The notes: generated from the letters alone by a model not told the origin. A stretch of DNA of 39,837 nucleotides from Bacteroides sp. (GCA_015060705.1 SUXY01000028.1:1-39837); one strand, 5' to 3'. Shown: positions 1-7,139, counted from the stretch's first letter. Made by a program: numbers and translations.

Positions 1-897
1 AAGGAACAGGCATTGACACAGAAGTACAGCGTGGCCACGATGCGGATGGAGCAACGCTTGAAGGAGTATAGCGACAAGGCTGCCGCCCTGCAAAAGAGCG
101 ACGGGAAAATCGTGATGGATTGCGACGAGATAGCCGCCGACTACGAGGACAAGCTCCGCAGCCTGTACGACCAGGTGTATCGCTCGAACGATGTGGATAC
201 CATTCACGCCCTCTACGACCAGGCCGACGAGTTGATGAAGAACTACCGTACCCGTGCCGCCAAGATTTGGCTCAAGAGCCTGAACGTCCGTTTGGAACAG
301 ACCAAGAAGCTGGTGCCCGAAGCGGTTGAGGTGTATGGCGAGTTGGTGAAGGAAGGCTTGCTGCCCGAATGTGCCCTCCGTCGTCCGCAGCTCAATGTGG
401 TGACGGCTTGCGAGGACATCCTCGACGAAGCATACGCCGACTTCCCGCAACCGGATGTATTGCCTTATCACATGGAAGCGATGAACATCCTGAAAGTCGA
501 AGAACGGGTGCTTTATCCGGAAAGCGGTTTCGTGGGTGGCTTCGGCGGTAGCGGCAACTTGTTCGACGACTTTAAGAACGGCAGTCAGATATTGGTGTTC
601 AACAGTCAGGAGCAGGCTTACTACAAACTGGAAGGCGGCAACCGCACCAAGTTGGCAGGCGAAGGTCCGCACAACTTCTTCGATGCCAAGAAGAAGGTGA
701 ACTACACTTACGGCGAGATTCCTCTCCGCAAGGGCGACCGCAAGGCGACGTTCAGCACCGGCCGCACGCTGACGCTCCACGATGGTACGATGGTTTATCC
801 CGTGGCCTTCCGCCGCTACGATGACCGTCTGGAGTTCATCGTTCACGATGTGGTGAATGACAAGGAAGACTTTTTTATGTGTGTGTATAAATTATAA
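1..897 (+). CDS. Hypothetical protein, 5' end outside the window
   Basis: The frame is open from base 1, so the true start lies upstream; a TTG at 13 is only an internal codon. I do not recognise the family. The first roughly 130 visible residues are charged and probably helical, rich in Lys, Glu, Asp and Ala. The C-terminal part changes character, with a Gly/Phe-rich stretch (GFVGGFGGSGNLFDDF) followed by alternating polar and hydrophobic segments that look like beta strands, ending in FFMCVYKL. No signal peptide or membrane segment is visible in this part. It lies 26 bp upstream of a palindromic repeat and in the same direction as the exported proteins that follow. Function unknown. Confidence 0.75.
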   Translation, partial: KEQALTQKYSVATMRMEQRLKEYSDKAAALQKSDGKIVMDCDEIAADYEDKLRSLYDQVYRSNDVDTIHALYDQADELMKNYRTRAAKIWLKSLNVRLEQTKKLVPEAVEVYGELVKEGLLPECALRRPQLNVVTACEDILDEAYADFPQPDVLPYHMEAMNILKVEERVLYPESGFVGGFGGSGNLFDDFKNGSQILVFNSQEQAYYKLEGGNRTKLAGEGPHNFFDAKKKVNYTYGEIPLRKGDRKATFSTGRTLTLHDGTMVYPVAFRRYDDRLEFIVHDVVNDKEDFFMCVYKL

Positions 898-922
898 AAG
901 TTGATTGTTTCTCTGTCCATTT

Positions 923-1044
923 GTCATTCAGAGCGAAGCGAAGACGAGTTGTTGAGGACTCTGTCCGAAAAATCTCGGAAACATAAAGCGGGTGTTTTAG
1001 TGGATGCTACCGAGATTCTTCGTCGCTACGCTCCTCTGAATGAC
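923..1044. repeat. Palindromic dispersed repeat, copy 1
   Basis: The element has outer inverted arms GTCATTCAG (923) and CTGAATGAC (ending 1044) and inner arms AATCTCGG (971-978) and CCGAGATT (1010-1017). The same architecture occurs at 2770-2887 and 10838-10932. It fills most of the gap between two genes and can fold into a long hairpin. It looks like a REP or MITE-type non-coding repeat; short open frames across it are translations of the repeat. Confidence 0.85.
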
Positions 1045-1070
1045 AATAATGGGGAAACTAAAAGAAACAA

Positions 1071-1766
1071 ATGCATCCTCGAACCCTCATAACAACCATT
1101 CTTCTGGCTATTCCCATAGGTCTATTGGGTCAGACCTACGCCGGAAAGCTCGGCTCCGACTGGAGCCGGGCCTCCGAGCGTGTGGAAGAACGTCGGGATG
1201 GGTGGGGCGAAGTCTTCCGTTCACTTGATGTAGATGCTACGGAGTGCGAAGCCATTATCTTCCCCGAACAGCTCCGCTTCTCACGCTTGCAGGACGGGAT
1301 GGAGCAAGCCGCTTTGCAAGGACTGTACGTCACCGGCGGCAAGGGGCGTGCCAACTTCTCCATCGGCCTTTTCCAGATGAAGCCCTCGTTTGTGGAGCAG
1401 GTGGAAGCCGCCTGGATGAAGAGTTCGCTTCGGCACGAATACCGTTTGTACTTCGACTTGAAGGATCATCGGGAGCAACGTCGCCGCCGTCTGGAGAGGA
1501 TGCAGGACGAACAATGGCAGTGCGTCTATCTCGCCCTTTTCGTGAAGTTGATGGACGAGCGTCTGCCGGAGTTGGCAGTGATGGAAGGTGAAGAACGCAT
1601 CCGCCTCCTCGCCACCGCCTACAATATGAGCTTCACCGCCCCCCTCGAAGAGTTGCAGGCAGCAAAGCATCGCCAGACCTTCCACCTCGATTTGTTTCCT
1701 TCTAAAAGTACGGAGTATTATGAATATGCGGGGATTGCGGTGGAGTGGTATCGGAATGGGAAATGA
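1071..1766 (+). CDS. Exported protein resembling a divergent lytic transglycosylase
   Basis: The 231-residue product starts with a hydrophobic export signal (about residues 5-24). Three blocks resemble the three motifs of SLT-type lytic transglycosylases: a Glu in IFPEQLRFS (E66), SIGLFQMKPS at 97-106 (compare the family's GLMQLMP), and LLATAYN at 179-185 (compare AYNAG). This order and spacing suggest a lysozyme-like fold acting on peptidoglycan outside the cytoplasm, with E66 as candidate catalytic acid. The similarity is motif-level only, and the sequence between motifs II and III is unusually Arg-rich. The start ATG at 1071 is chosen because it gives the signal peptide. It lies 26 bp after repeat copy 1. 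Confidence 0.55.
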   Translation: MHPRTLITTILLAIPIGLLGQTYAGKLGSDWSRASERVEERRDGWGEVFRSLDVDATECEAIIFPEQLRFSRLQDGMEQAALQGLYVTGGKGRANFSIGLFQMKPSFVEQVEAAWMKSSLRHEYRLYFDLKDHREQRRRRLERMQDEQWQCVYLALFVKLMDERLPELAVMEGEERIRLLATAYNMSFTAPLEELQAAKHRQTFHLDLFPSKSTEYYEYAGIAVEWYRNGK

Positions 1767-1782
1767 CGTTATAAAGAATAGT

Positions 1783-1959
1783 TCTTTGACATATTGGTTT
1801 ACACGCTTCAAGATTGGTCGCTTTGCAAGAAATGCGTGTCTTTGTGGCAGGATTTCAAGCAGCGTATGGAATGGGAATGAAGTGGTTACAAATAGTAACC
1901 GGTTGGAATCAACCTCGAAGCGTGTAAACCAAAGTCAAAGCGGTTTGCACGCTTTTTTT
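1783..1959 (+). promoter_or_regulatory. Leader with alternative hairpins (attenuator-like)
   Basis: Arm A (1796-1809) and arm B (1917-1930) are a perfect 14-bp inverted repeat. Arm B can instead pair with arm C (1942-1954, one G-U pair), and that hairpin is followed directly by a run of T, so it is an intrinsic terminator. A-B and B-C pairing exclude each other, as in an attenuator. The stretch GTTCTTTGACATA at 1781-1793 resembles a boxA antitermination signal. A small stem GGTTAC/GTAACC sits at about 1884-1900. A weak promoter-like ATTG-N20-TGTCTTTG (1813-1844) lies between the arms; if it is used, arm A would be outside the RNA. Confidence 0.5.
1918..1959 (+). terminator. Intrinsic terminator upstream of the 1990 gene
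   Basis: Arms 1918-1930 and 1942-1954 form a 13-bp stem with an 11-nt loop, followed by seven T from 1953. Because it lies only 30 bp before a start codon on the same strand, it is more likely regulatory or the end of a small RNA than a simple gene end. Confidence 0.7.
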
Positions 1960-1989
1960 GATTTATAAACCATTAAATACATAAAGAAT

Positions 1990-2760
1990 ATGAAGAAGTT
2001 TATCGTGACAATGTTCGCCGTGTTGCTGGGAGCTTTGGCGGCGATGGGGCAAAGGTCTTATTATGGAGAATGGGTCGTAAAATCGAGCGGACAGTTGATT
2101 CGCAAGGTTTATGATAACGGAAGTGTGATGCGATTAGACGAAATCGATGAAAAGGGAGTGCATCCTTGCATAATTTTCAAGGATTCGGTGGTGGTGCTGA
2201 TGCCTGAGCAAAAAGCATACGGAGTATTCACGGGCGAATCAATGAAAGGCAAGAAAAGAACGATACTTGGAGTAGAGAGTGAAATCATCCGAATAGACAA
2301 ACAATATACATTCATCAAGAAAGAAGTCATTACCGGAGTAGAATGTACGCATTATAATTTCAAACAAACGGATGCGTCCAAGTACAATGCTGGTGGTATG
2401 ACTGGAACAAGCGAAGGGGCTCAAATCTATGACGTTTGGATTGCTCCCGATATACGTCACCCGATGCAGCAGGAGAATCCTAACGCGGTCAATCCTCGGT
2501 TAGAAAAGATGGGTAAGATTGTTTTCGGTCCGCAACCTGCCGATTTGTTCGTAGTGCCGAAAGGCTGGAAGCGTATGAATATGGACGCTATGATGGACGG
2601 CATCAATCAGCAGATGAAAGGAATGTTCGAGAAACAGAAGCAAGCCGTTGATGATTTGCAGAAAGTGGAAAAGGGCGAAAAGTCGTCCAACCAAGAACTG
2701 AACGAATTGATGGAAGGCTTCAAGGCTATGGAGCAGTTGTTTAAGGCAAAGAAGAAGTAA
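1990..2760 (+). CDS. Exported protein of unknown function, DUF4412-like
   Basis: The 256-residue product has a clear signal peptide (MKKFIVTMFAVLLGALAAMGQ, cleavage near residue 21). The mature part is rich in predicted beta strands (YYGEWVVKSSGQLIRKVYDNGSVMR) and recalls the DUF4412 type of secreted Bacteroidetes proteins, but I cannot confirm this. The last 60 residues are Lys, Glu, Gln and Met-rich and probably helical (DGINQQMKGMFEKQKQAVDDLQ). It is probably periplasmic or attached to the outer membrane. It follows the attenuator-like leader with a 30-bp gap, so its expression may depend on readthrough. Repeat copy 2 begins 9 bp after its stop. Confidence 0.7.
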   Translation: MKKFIVTMFAVLLGALAAMGQRSYYGEWVVKSSGQLIRKVYDNGSVMRLDEIDEKGVHPCIIFKDSVVVLMPEQKAYGVFTGESMKGKKRTILGVESEIIRIDKQYTFIKKEVITGVECTHYNFKQTDASKYNAGGMTGTSEGAQIYDVWIAPDIRHPMQQENPNAVNPRLEKMGKIVFGPQPADLFVVPKGWKRMNMDAMMDGINQQMKGMFEKQKQAVDDLQKVEKGEKSSNQELNELMEGFKAMEQLFKAKKK

Positions 2761-2769
2761 ACACATTCT

Positions 2770-2887
2770 GTCATTCAGAGCGAAGCGAAGAATCTCGGTA
2801 ACATAAAGAGAGTGCTTTCGTGGATGTTTCCGAGATTTTTCGCTTCGCTCAACAACACGTCTTCCTCCCTTCGGTCGTCTGAATGAC
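2770..2887. repeat. Palindromic dispersed repeat, copy 2
   Basis: Same element as at 923-1044: outer arms GTCATTCAG (2770) and CTGAATGAC (ending 2887), inner arms AATCTCGG (2791-2798) and CCGAGATT (2830-2837). The first half is highly similar to copy 1, including GAGCGAAGCGAAG. Confidence 0.85.
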
Positions 2888-2949
2888 AAAAGGAGAGAAT
2901 GACAAAAAAGAGAGAGACGAGTAATAACCTTTTAATATATAGATGAATT

Positions 2950-3426
2950 ATGAAGAAAGTATTTTTATCAATGGTATGTATGGCAAGCCTCGTGTTGATG
3001 ACGGCTTGCGGTGGTGGTAACAATAACGCCAAGAAGGAAGCATCGGATATTTTGGAAGATGCAAAGGAAATGGTACAGAAAAGCGAAGTGGTTTCATCGG
3101 ATTGGCCGGAAAATGAGTACACAAAACTCATCCCGAAGCCCGAAAACATTACGATTACAGGAAATCAGGAAGTGGACAATATGTACTACATCGGTCATCG
3201 CATCGTAATCAAGAACTTCTCGAAGGAAGACTGCAAGGCTTACATTGAAAAACTGAAAGCGGCAGGCTTCACCAAGCCTATTGCAGGAATGAAGGATGTG
3301 ATTACCAATGACAAGGAAACAATGTTTTCCTTCGATGCTCTCAATGCGGACGGTGTTCACGCCAGCGTGGGCATTATGGGAAGCAACGGTATGATTGAAA
3401 TCACCAAGAAGAAGAATCAAGAATAA
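2950..3426 (+). CDS. Small lipoprotein of unknown function
   Basis: The 158-residue product carries a lipoprotein signal ending LVLMTAC with the lipidated Cys at residue 20, followed by a flexible GGGNNN linker. The mature domain contains NQEVDNMYYIGHRIVIKNFSKEDCKAYIEKLKAAGF, which reads as a small alpha/beta domain with an amphipathic helix (YIEKLKAAGFTKP). I do not recognise the family. It should be anchored to a membrane, in this phylum often the outer membrane. It lies between repeat copy 2 and a non-coding stretch and has no partner gene overlapping it. Confidence 0.8.
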   Translation: MKKVFLSMVCMASLVLMTACGGGNNNAKKEASDILEDAKEMVQKSEVVSSDWPENEYTKLIPKPENITITGNQEVDNMYYIGHRIVIKNFSKEDCKAYIEKLKAAGFTKPIAGMKDVITNDKETMFSFDALNADGVHASVGIMGSNGMIEITKKKNQE

Positions 3427-3492
3427 TCCCACCCCCTTTCCCGCACCGGGAAAGCAGTCAACCAACAATGAATCACCCAAAAACAGAAGCGT

Positions 3493-3588
3493 ATGAAAGA
3501 AATCGTAAAAATCAAGTCAATCAGCCTCCATAAACTGAACAATGCCGAGGCTCGGCGGAGGGTGAAGGCTGCTTCGGAGGGGGAATGA
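3493..3588 (+). pseudogene. N-terminal remnant resembling DUF6261 proteins
   Basis: An ATG at 3493 opens a 31-codon frame beginning MKEIVKIKSISLHKLNNAE, which resembles the start of the DUF6261 family found repeatedly in Bacteroides genomes. After about 19 residues the similarity stops and the frame ends at 3588. Full family members are much longer (over 200 residues as I recall), so this is probably a truncated leftover. The family assignment rests on this short segment only. Confidence 0.4.
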
Positions 3589-3759
3589 TGCTGGTAGCGG
3601 ATGAATCGTTCTTTGGCTTTGCCCAAGAACACCATTGCCTCAGCATAGCTCAAGCAAGCTTGGCTCTGCATCCGGCTCAGGCGTTCTTTGACTTATTGTT
3701 ACACACGGGAGAGAAACAAGAATCCAGGTTGAAATGTTATGTTTCTGGGAATAAATGTG

Positions 3760-3767
3760 TATCTTTG
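3760..3767 (+). promoter_or_regulatory. Bacteroidetes -7 promoter element of the toxin-antitoxin pair
   Basis: TATCTTTG followed by C matches the Bacteroidetes -7 consensus TAnnTTTG. It lies 28 bp before the antitoxin ATG. No good -33 TTTG is visible at the expected spacing. Confidence 0.6.
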
Positions 3768-3795
3768 CGGCAGAAACGAGTAAAAGGAAAAGATT

Positions 3796-4005
3796 ATGGC
3801 AATCCATCAGAAAAACGAAGACTTGCGACCGACTGAACAATGCTTGGCCAATGAGTCGGCAGTGTCTTATCAACGTCGGGAATCCGATTCAGGGGTGACA
3901 CGAATGACCACCCGTAAGGAACTTGAGGCTGAATGTTTCAGCCTTGAAGAGTCCAAGAATCGTCTTGTTGAGAAAATCCATCGTCATTTTCACCGCCAGC
4001 TATGA
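3796..4005 (+). CDS. Putative antitoxin of a ParE/RelE-type pair
   Basis: The 69-residue product has no motif I can name with certainty. It is hydrophilic, and its second half (TTRKELEAECFSLEESKNRLVEKIHRHF) should form a helix, as in the toxin-wrapping C-terminal parts of many antitoxins. The assignment rests on context: its stop overlaps the start of the downstream ParE-like gene in an ATGA arrangement, the classic order antitoxin then toxin, and the pair has its own promoter. The start at 3796 is preceded by AAAAGGAAAAG, which could serve as a ribosome binding site. Confidence 0.6.
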   Translation: MAIHQKNEDLRPTEQCLANESAVSYQRRESDSGVTRMTTRKELEAECFSLEESKNRLVEKIHRHFHRQL

Positions 4006-4313
4006 AAGTCTATATCGAACAGCAGGTGCATTGGCGGATTGAGGATTTTTACGAAAACGCCTTGCTCCGTCACGAAGCATTGGATGAAGTAACCGTAATG
4101 AAGAAGGTTCACAGACTTTACGATGCGTTGGAAAGCCTCGGTACTTATGCCCGGATTTATCCCTTGGCACGTTTCAAGGAAGAATGGATAAAAAACGACT
4201 ATCGGGAATACATTTGTGAAGATTTCCATTTTGCCTATCAAATCTATACATTGGAAGATGGAACCGAGATTGTGAGGATTCACGATGCAGTGCATAGTCT
4301 TTTGTATGTATAA
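4002..4313 (+). CDS. ParE/RelE-family toxin
   Basis: The 103-residue product has the layout of the ParE/RelE toxin superfamily: an N-terminal strand (MKVYIEQQVHWRIEDFYENAL), two helices (HEALDEVTVMKKVHRLYDALESLG), then a beta sheet with YREYICEDFHFAYQIYTLEDGTEIVRIHDAVHS. The final IVRIHDAVHSLLYV strand is typical of this fold. ParE proteins inhibit gyrase and RelE proteins cleave mRNA on the ribosome; the sequence does not tell me which applies. It overlaps the upstream antitoxin by 4 bp, which suggests translational coupling. It is complete in length for the family. Confidence 0.7.
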   Translation: MKVYIEQQVHWRIEDFYENALLRHEALDEVTVMKKVHRLYDALESLGTYARIYPLARFKEEWIKNDYREYICEDFHFAYQIYTLEDGTEIVRIHDAVHSLLYV

Positions 4314-4338
4314 GCAAACCCTTTGATTTTCATCTCTC

Positions 4339-4375
4339 CCGTCCCGCTTTGGAAACAACCTCCAAGGCGGGACGG
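4339..4375 (+). terminator. Hairpin after the toxin gene
   Basis: Arms CCGTCCCGCTTTGG (4339-4352) and CCAAGGCGGGACGG (4362-4375) form a near-perfect, GC-rich stem with a 9-nt loop. The following sequence has only short T runs, so it is a moderate intrinsic terminator at best. Confidence 0.6.
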
Positions 4376-4450
4376 TTTGCGTTTCTCCCCCTCGTGTGTA
4401 ACGGTGGTCATTGAGTAAATAATGTATAACCTTTTTAAAGACAAACGATT

Positions 4451-4804
4451 ATGAAGAAAGTATTTTTTGCACTGATGTGTGTGGCAATGATGGCACTGGT
4501 GAGCAGTTGTGCCAAGTCGAAGACAGAAATTGTGCTCGAAGAGTTTGAAAACCTGATAGAGGAAGTGGAAAAGAAGAAAGGCGACCTGACGGTAGAGGAA
4601 TGGGCCGAGATGCAGAATGACTTCAACAAGCGTTTCGAGGAACTCGGCATCGAGAGCATCGACAAAGACGAGTTCTCTACGATGGAGAAGCTGAAACTCG
4701 TTGCCCTCACCGTCCGCTGGACTGCCGCTATCGCCGAATCGACCCCGACCTTGATGGAATCGAGCATCGAGAAGGCAAAGGAAGAAGCGGAAGAAAAGAA
4801 GTGA
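4451..4804 (+). CDS. Small helical lipoprotein
   Basis: The 117-residue product has a lipoprotein signal (MKKVFFALMCVAMMALVSSC) with Cys 20 as the lipidation site. The mature part is highly charged and helical (EFENLIEEVEKKKGDLTVEEWAEMQNDFNKRFEELG), ending in a Lys/Glu helix (IEKAKEEAEEKK). It recalls the small DUF6565-type lipoproteins of Bacteroides, from memory only. It is probably tethered to the envelope and folds as a short helical bundle. A strong terminator follows 30 bp after the stop, so it is likely the last gene of its transcript. Confidence 0.75.
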   Translation: MKKVFFALMCVAMMALVSSCAKSKTEIVLEEFENLIEEVEKKKGDLTVEEWAEMQNDFNKRFEELGIESIDKDEFSTMEKLKLVALTVRWTAAIAESTPTLMESSIEKAKEEAEEKK

Positions 4805-4834
4805 TGCGTCACAAGACTCCTTTAAAGTAACAAA

Positions 4835-4878
4835 AAGCGTGCCGACCGAAAAATCAAGCGGTTGGCACGCTTTTTTTT
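4835..4878 (+). terminator. Strong intrinsic terminator
   Basis: Arms 4835-4847 and 4860-4872 pair over 13 bp with one G-U pair, the loop is 12 nt, and eight T follow. It closes the transcription unit of the upstream lipoprotein gene. Confidence 0.85.
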
Positions 4879-4954
4879 CTTGTTTTCTTCAAAAAATGCC
4901 CATTTCATCGTAAAAAAGCATCCATTCCATTGAAAAAAAGTGCCTCCGCAAAAC

Positions 4955-5055
4955 ATTGACGATTCATGCAAATATTGACGATTCCTGCATAAAAACATTG
5001 ACGATTCATGTATTTATTGACGAAAGCGGTAATCGTCAATAAATGAATCGTCAAT
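4955..5055. repeat. Array of six ATTGACGATT-type motifs
   Basis: ATTGACGATT occurs in forward orientation at 4955, 4974 and 4997, as ATTGACGA at 5016, and inverted as AATCGTCAAT at 5031 and 5046. Start-to-start distances are 19, 23 and 19 for the forward copies and 15 for the inverted ones. Copies four and five form a palindrome with 11-bp arms (5013-5023 and 5033-5043). The last copy ends 2 bp before the -33 element of the next promoter. This looks like a multi-site operator for an unknown regulator. Confidence 0.75.
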
Positions 5056-5057
5056 CG

Positions 5058-5088
5058 CTTGCACAGTATTTGGAGGTAGCTAACTTTG
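5058..5088 (+). promoter_or_regulatory. Promoter of the zinc-ribbon gene block
   Basis: CTTG (5058-5061), a 19-bp spacer and TAACTTTG (5081-5088) match the Bacteroidetes promoter pattern TTTG-N19/20-TAnnTTTG. It is directly adjacent to the ATTGACGATT array, which places those motifs where an activator or repressor would act. Confidence 0.7.
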
Positions 5089-5128
5089 CTCTTGGAAAAC
5101 GGAAATCTAACCTTAAAAATATAGACGT

Positions 5129-5623
5129 ATGAGTGACATCTTAACAGGAATTGTAAAGGGACTGTCGGGCTTTATGCCGCAGGACGACCCGGATGTGAAA
5201 ATCTTCAATGCACAGACCGAGGCGAAGGAACTGACAGCGAAGATGGAGAAGGTATATGCCCGACTGGGCAAGCAGGTATATGAGGCGGACGGCGGTGAGG
5301 CTTATCCAGAAATCAAGGCGGAACTGGATGCTTTGGCGGCAAGCCGCAAGGAAGCACAGGAACGATTGCAGGCTGCCAAGGAAGAGAAGGCCGCCAAGGA
5401 ACGGGCCGAAGCCGAAGAACGTGCCCGCCGCGAAGCCGAGGAACAGGCGAATGCTTGTCCGAACTGTGGGGCACATTGTCCCGAAGGAAGCAAGTTCTGT
5501 CAGGAGTGCGGCACGAAGTTGGAACGTCCCGAAGCACCCGCCAAGCGTTTCTGCCCGAATTGCGGCAATGAGATTCCGAGCGGACATCGCTTCTGTCAGG
5601 AATGTGGAACAAAGATTGAATAA
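5129..5623 (+). CDS. Coiled-coil protein with two C-terminal zinc ribbons
   Basis: The 164-residue product has no signal peptide and should be cytoplasmic. Residues about 30-108 are helical and turn into an uninterrupted charged coiled coil (KEEKAAKERAEAEERARREAEEQ). Two zinc ribbons follow, with Cys pairs at 110/113 and 124/127 and at 142/145 and 156/159, each in a CPNCG...FCQECGTK frame. Such ribbons usually bind one zinc each and mediate protein or nucleic-acid contacts. The specific role is unknown. It is the first gene after the ATTGACGATT-controlled promoter, and the next gene also begins with a zinc ribbon, which suggests a common complex. Confidence 0.8.
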   Translation: MSDILTGIVKGLSGFMPQDDPDVKIFNAQTEAKELTAKMEKVYARLGKQVYEADGGEAYPEIKAELDALAASRKEAQERLQAAKEEKAAKERAEAEERARREAEEQANACPNCGAHCPEGSKFCQECGTKLERPEAPAKRFCPNCGNEIPSGHRFCQECGTKIE

Positions 5624-5648
5624 TGTATAACTTTAAAATCATAGAACT

Positions 5649-6242
5649 ATGGCATTTTGTGGAAATTGTGGAAATCAAGTGGCAGACGGCGTAAAGTTCT
5701 GCCCATCGTGTGGAAATGCAATGCAGGTAGCCCCTGCCAGTGAACAACCTCAGGTAGCTCCTCAACCGGAACCGGCTCCTCAGCCCGAACCGACAGCGGA
5801 AGAAAAGTTGGCCGATGCTACGGCAAAGGTGGATGCTTTCGCCCAAAAGCTCGGCAATACTGCCGACAATACCGCCGACTTCGAGAAGAGCGATATCGAG
5901 TCGAACAAGGTGATGGCGGTCTTGGCTTACTTCGGCTTCTTGGTCTTGATACCCATTCTGGCTGCGAAGAACTCACCGTATGCCCGCTATCACTCCAACC
6001 AAGGTTTGGTACTCTTCTTGGCGATGCTCGGATATAGTATTGCCGATGGAATCGTGACTTCCATCCTCCGGGCTGTATTATATAAAGGTATGGGCTTGTG
6101 GAGCATCTACTCGACTTGTAGCAGCATCATCAACCTGCTTTATGTGGGCTTCACCATCTTGGCGGTGATTGGTATCATCAATGCGTTGAACGGCCGTGCG
6201 AAAGAATTGCCGCTCATCGGTAAATACCGTGTATTAAAATGA
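5649..6242 (+). CDS. Zinc-ribbon membrane protein, Tic20/DUF4870-like
   Basis: The 197-residue product starts with a zinc ribbon (Cys 4, 7, 18, 21), followed by a Pro/Gln/Glu-rich linker (about 27-50), a short helical part, and three membrane segments at about 88-106, 119-140 and 158-180. The segment KNSPYARYHSNQGLVLFL matches the signature HxxQ/N region of DUF4870/Tic20-like membrane proteins. The ribbon probably faces the cytoplasm. It lies 25 bp after the double-ribbon gene, and its stop overlaps the next gene's start (ATGA), indicating one operon. The function of the family is unknown. Confidence 0.75.
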   Translation: MAFCGNCGNQVADGVKFCPSCGNAMQVAPASEQPQVAPQPEPAPQPEPTAEEKLADATAKVDAFAQKLGNTADNTADFEKSDIESNKVMAVLAYFGFLVLIPILAAKNSPYARYHSNQGLVLFLAMLGYSIADGIVTSILRAVLYKGMGLWSIYSTCSSIINLLYVGFTILAVIGIINALNGRAKELPLIGKYRVLK

Positions 6243-7123
6243 AGAGAATAATATACTTGACCACGATTTTCCTTTTCCTTTCCCTGTTGGCTTCGTGTAT
6301 CGACAGTGGAAAGGTAAAGGAGAAAATCCAGGTGGCGAAGGAGAAGATAGCCGAGAAGAAAGCCAAGGCCGGCACACCTTCCAGAACTTCGGCACAGGAG
6401 AAAGCTCTTGATAAGGAGAATCCGTGGTATGCTCGTGACTTCCGTATGGAACTGACAGTTGAATTGGCGGGTGGTGTCACGAATGCTATCATTCAGAAGT
6501 CGGGTGATGTGCTCTATAACAAATTCTGGAACAAGAGCGGTGGCGGTGAGAAAGTGTTCATTATCGGCGATGAGGATGTCAAGGCATATCTGATTAACTC
6601 GAGCACGAAGATGGCACAGCTTCAGAAAACGTATACCAAGAGTTATGCTGAAGTGTTCCGTGACAATTTCGCTCAGACGTTGGGAATCATCTACCTGCCG
6701 AGTGCTACCAACAAGAAGAAGGCGGACAATTCTTTCGTACAGACCGATACGGAAGAATCGGTGGAAGTGGTTGATGAAAAATGGAACGGATTTGATTGCG
6801 AGAAAATCACCAAGGTGTCTGTCACAAAGAGCGATGCAAGTGCCGGTCTCAAGGCTCTCGGTGCTATTCTTGGCAAGAAGGACGAGTTGAGCGGTTTTGT
6901 CAAGGAGTCGGGACTTGCAGAAACGAAGACCACCGACGTCTATTGGCTTCACAAGGAGACGGGAGCCGTGCTTCATCGGGAGTATAAAATGGACAGCCAG
7001 AACCAAGGTTTGAGCCAGTTTGTCACCCAGTTGGGAGCGATGCCTACGGTCAGTGTCTTTACCCTTGATCCCGACCCGTCGCTTATTCCGGTTTCGTTGG
7101 AGGGATATAAATTGGTGGAGTAA
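6239..7123 (+). CDS. Lipoprotein of unknown function, DUF4412-like
   Basis: The 294-residue product has a lipoprotein signal (FLSLLASC, Cys 20), a Lys-rich helical stretch (KVKEKIQVAKEKIAEKKAKAG, about 25-45), and then a beta-rich domain containing NPWYARDFRMELTVELAGG, WNGFDCEKITKV and VYWLHKETGAVLHREYKM. The pattern of a secreted domain with a reporter-like WNGFDCEKI segment resembles the DUF4412 group and the exported protein at 1990-2760 (GVECTHYNF), so the two may be distant relatives. It overlaps the upstream membrane protein gene by 4 bp and lies 16 bp before the next gene. Confidence 0.7.
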   Translation: MKRIIYLTTIFLFLSLLASCIDSGKVKEKIQVAKEKIAEKKAKAGTPSRTSAQEKALDKENPWYARDFRMELTVELAGGVTNAIIQKSGDVLYNKFWNKSGGGEKVFIIGDEDVKAYLINSSTKMAQLQKTYTKSYAEVFRDNFAQTLGIIYLPSATNKKKADNSFVQTDTEESVEVVDEKWNGFDCEKITKVSVTKSDASAGLKALGAILGKKDELSGFVKESGLAETKTTDVYWLHKETGAVLHREYKMDSQNQGLSQFVTQLGAMPTVSVFTLDPDPSLIPVSLEGYKLVE

Positions 7124-7139
7124 CTTGAATTAAAACAGA

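Larger units (their letters stand above)
3427..3795. other. Intergenic stretch with a gene remnant and a promoter
   Basis: This 369-bp gap holds a weak hairpin CTTTCCC/GGGAAAG (3436-3454) just after the lipoprotein gene, a short DUF6261-like N-terminal remnant (3493-3588), about 170 bp with no visible gene, and the -7 element of the toxin-antitoxin promoter (3760-3767). Confidence 0.6.
4805..5128. other. Intergenic stretch: terminator, motif array, promoter
   Basis: This 324-bp gap contains the terminator at 4835-4878, about 75 bp of AT-rich sequence with nothing recognisable, the ATTGACGATT array (4955-5055), and the promoter of the zinc-ribbon gene block (5058-5088). The 34 bp from the inferred transcription start to 5129 is the leader. 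Confidence 0.75.

Noticed and set aside
901-1092. Short plus-strand frame across the repeat
   Set aside because: It is a translation of the palindromic repeat (gives CHSERSE-type peptides) and overlaps the next gene's start.
3417-3671. Minus-strand gene of 84 codons
   Set aside because: No recognisable domain or start signal, and it overlaps the end of the lipoprotein gene; left as non-coding.
4955-5055. CRISPR-like array
   Set aside because: The units are only 10 bp, occur in both orientations, and have no constant-length spacers and no cas genes; an operator array fits better.
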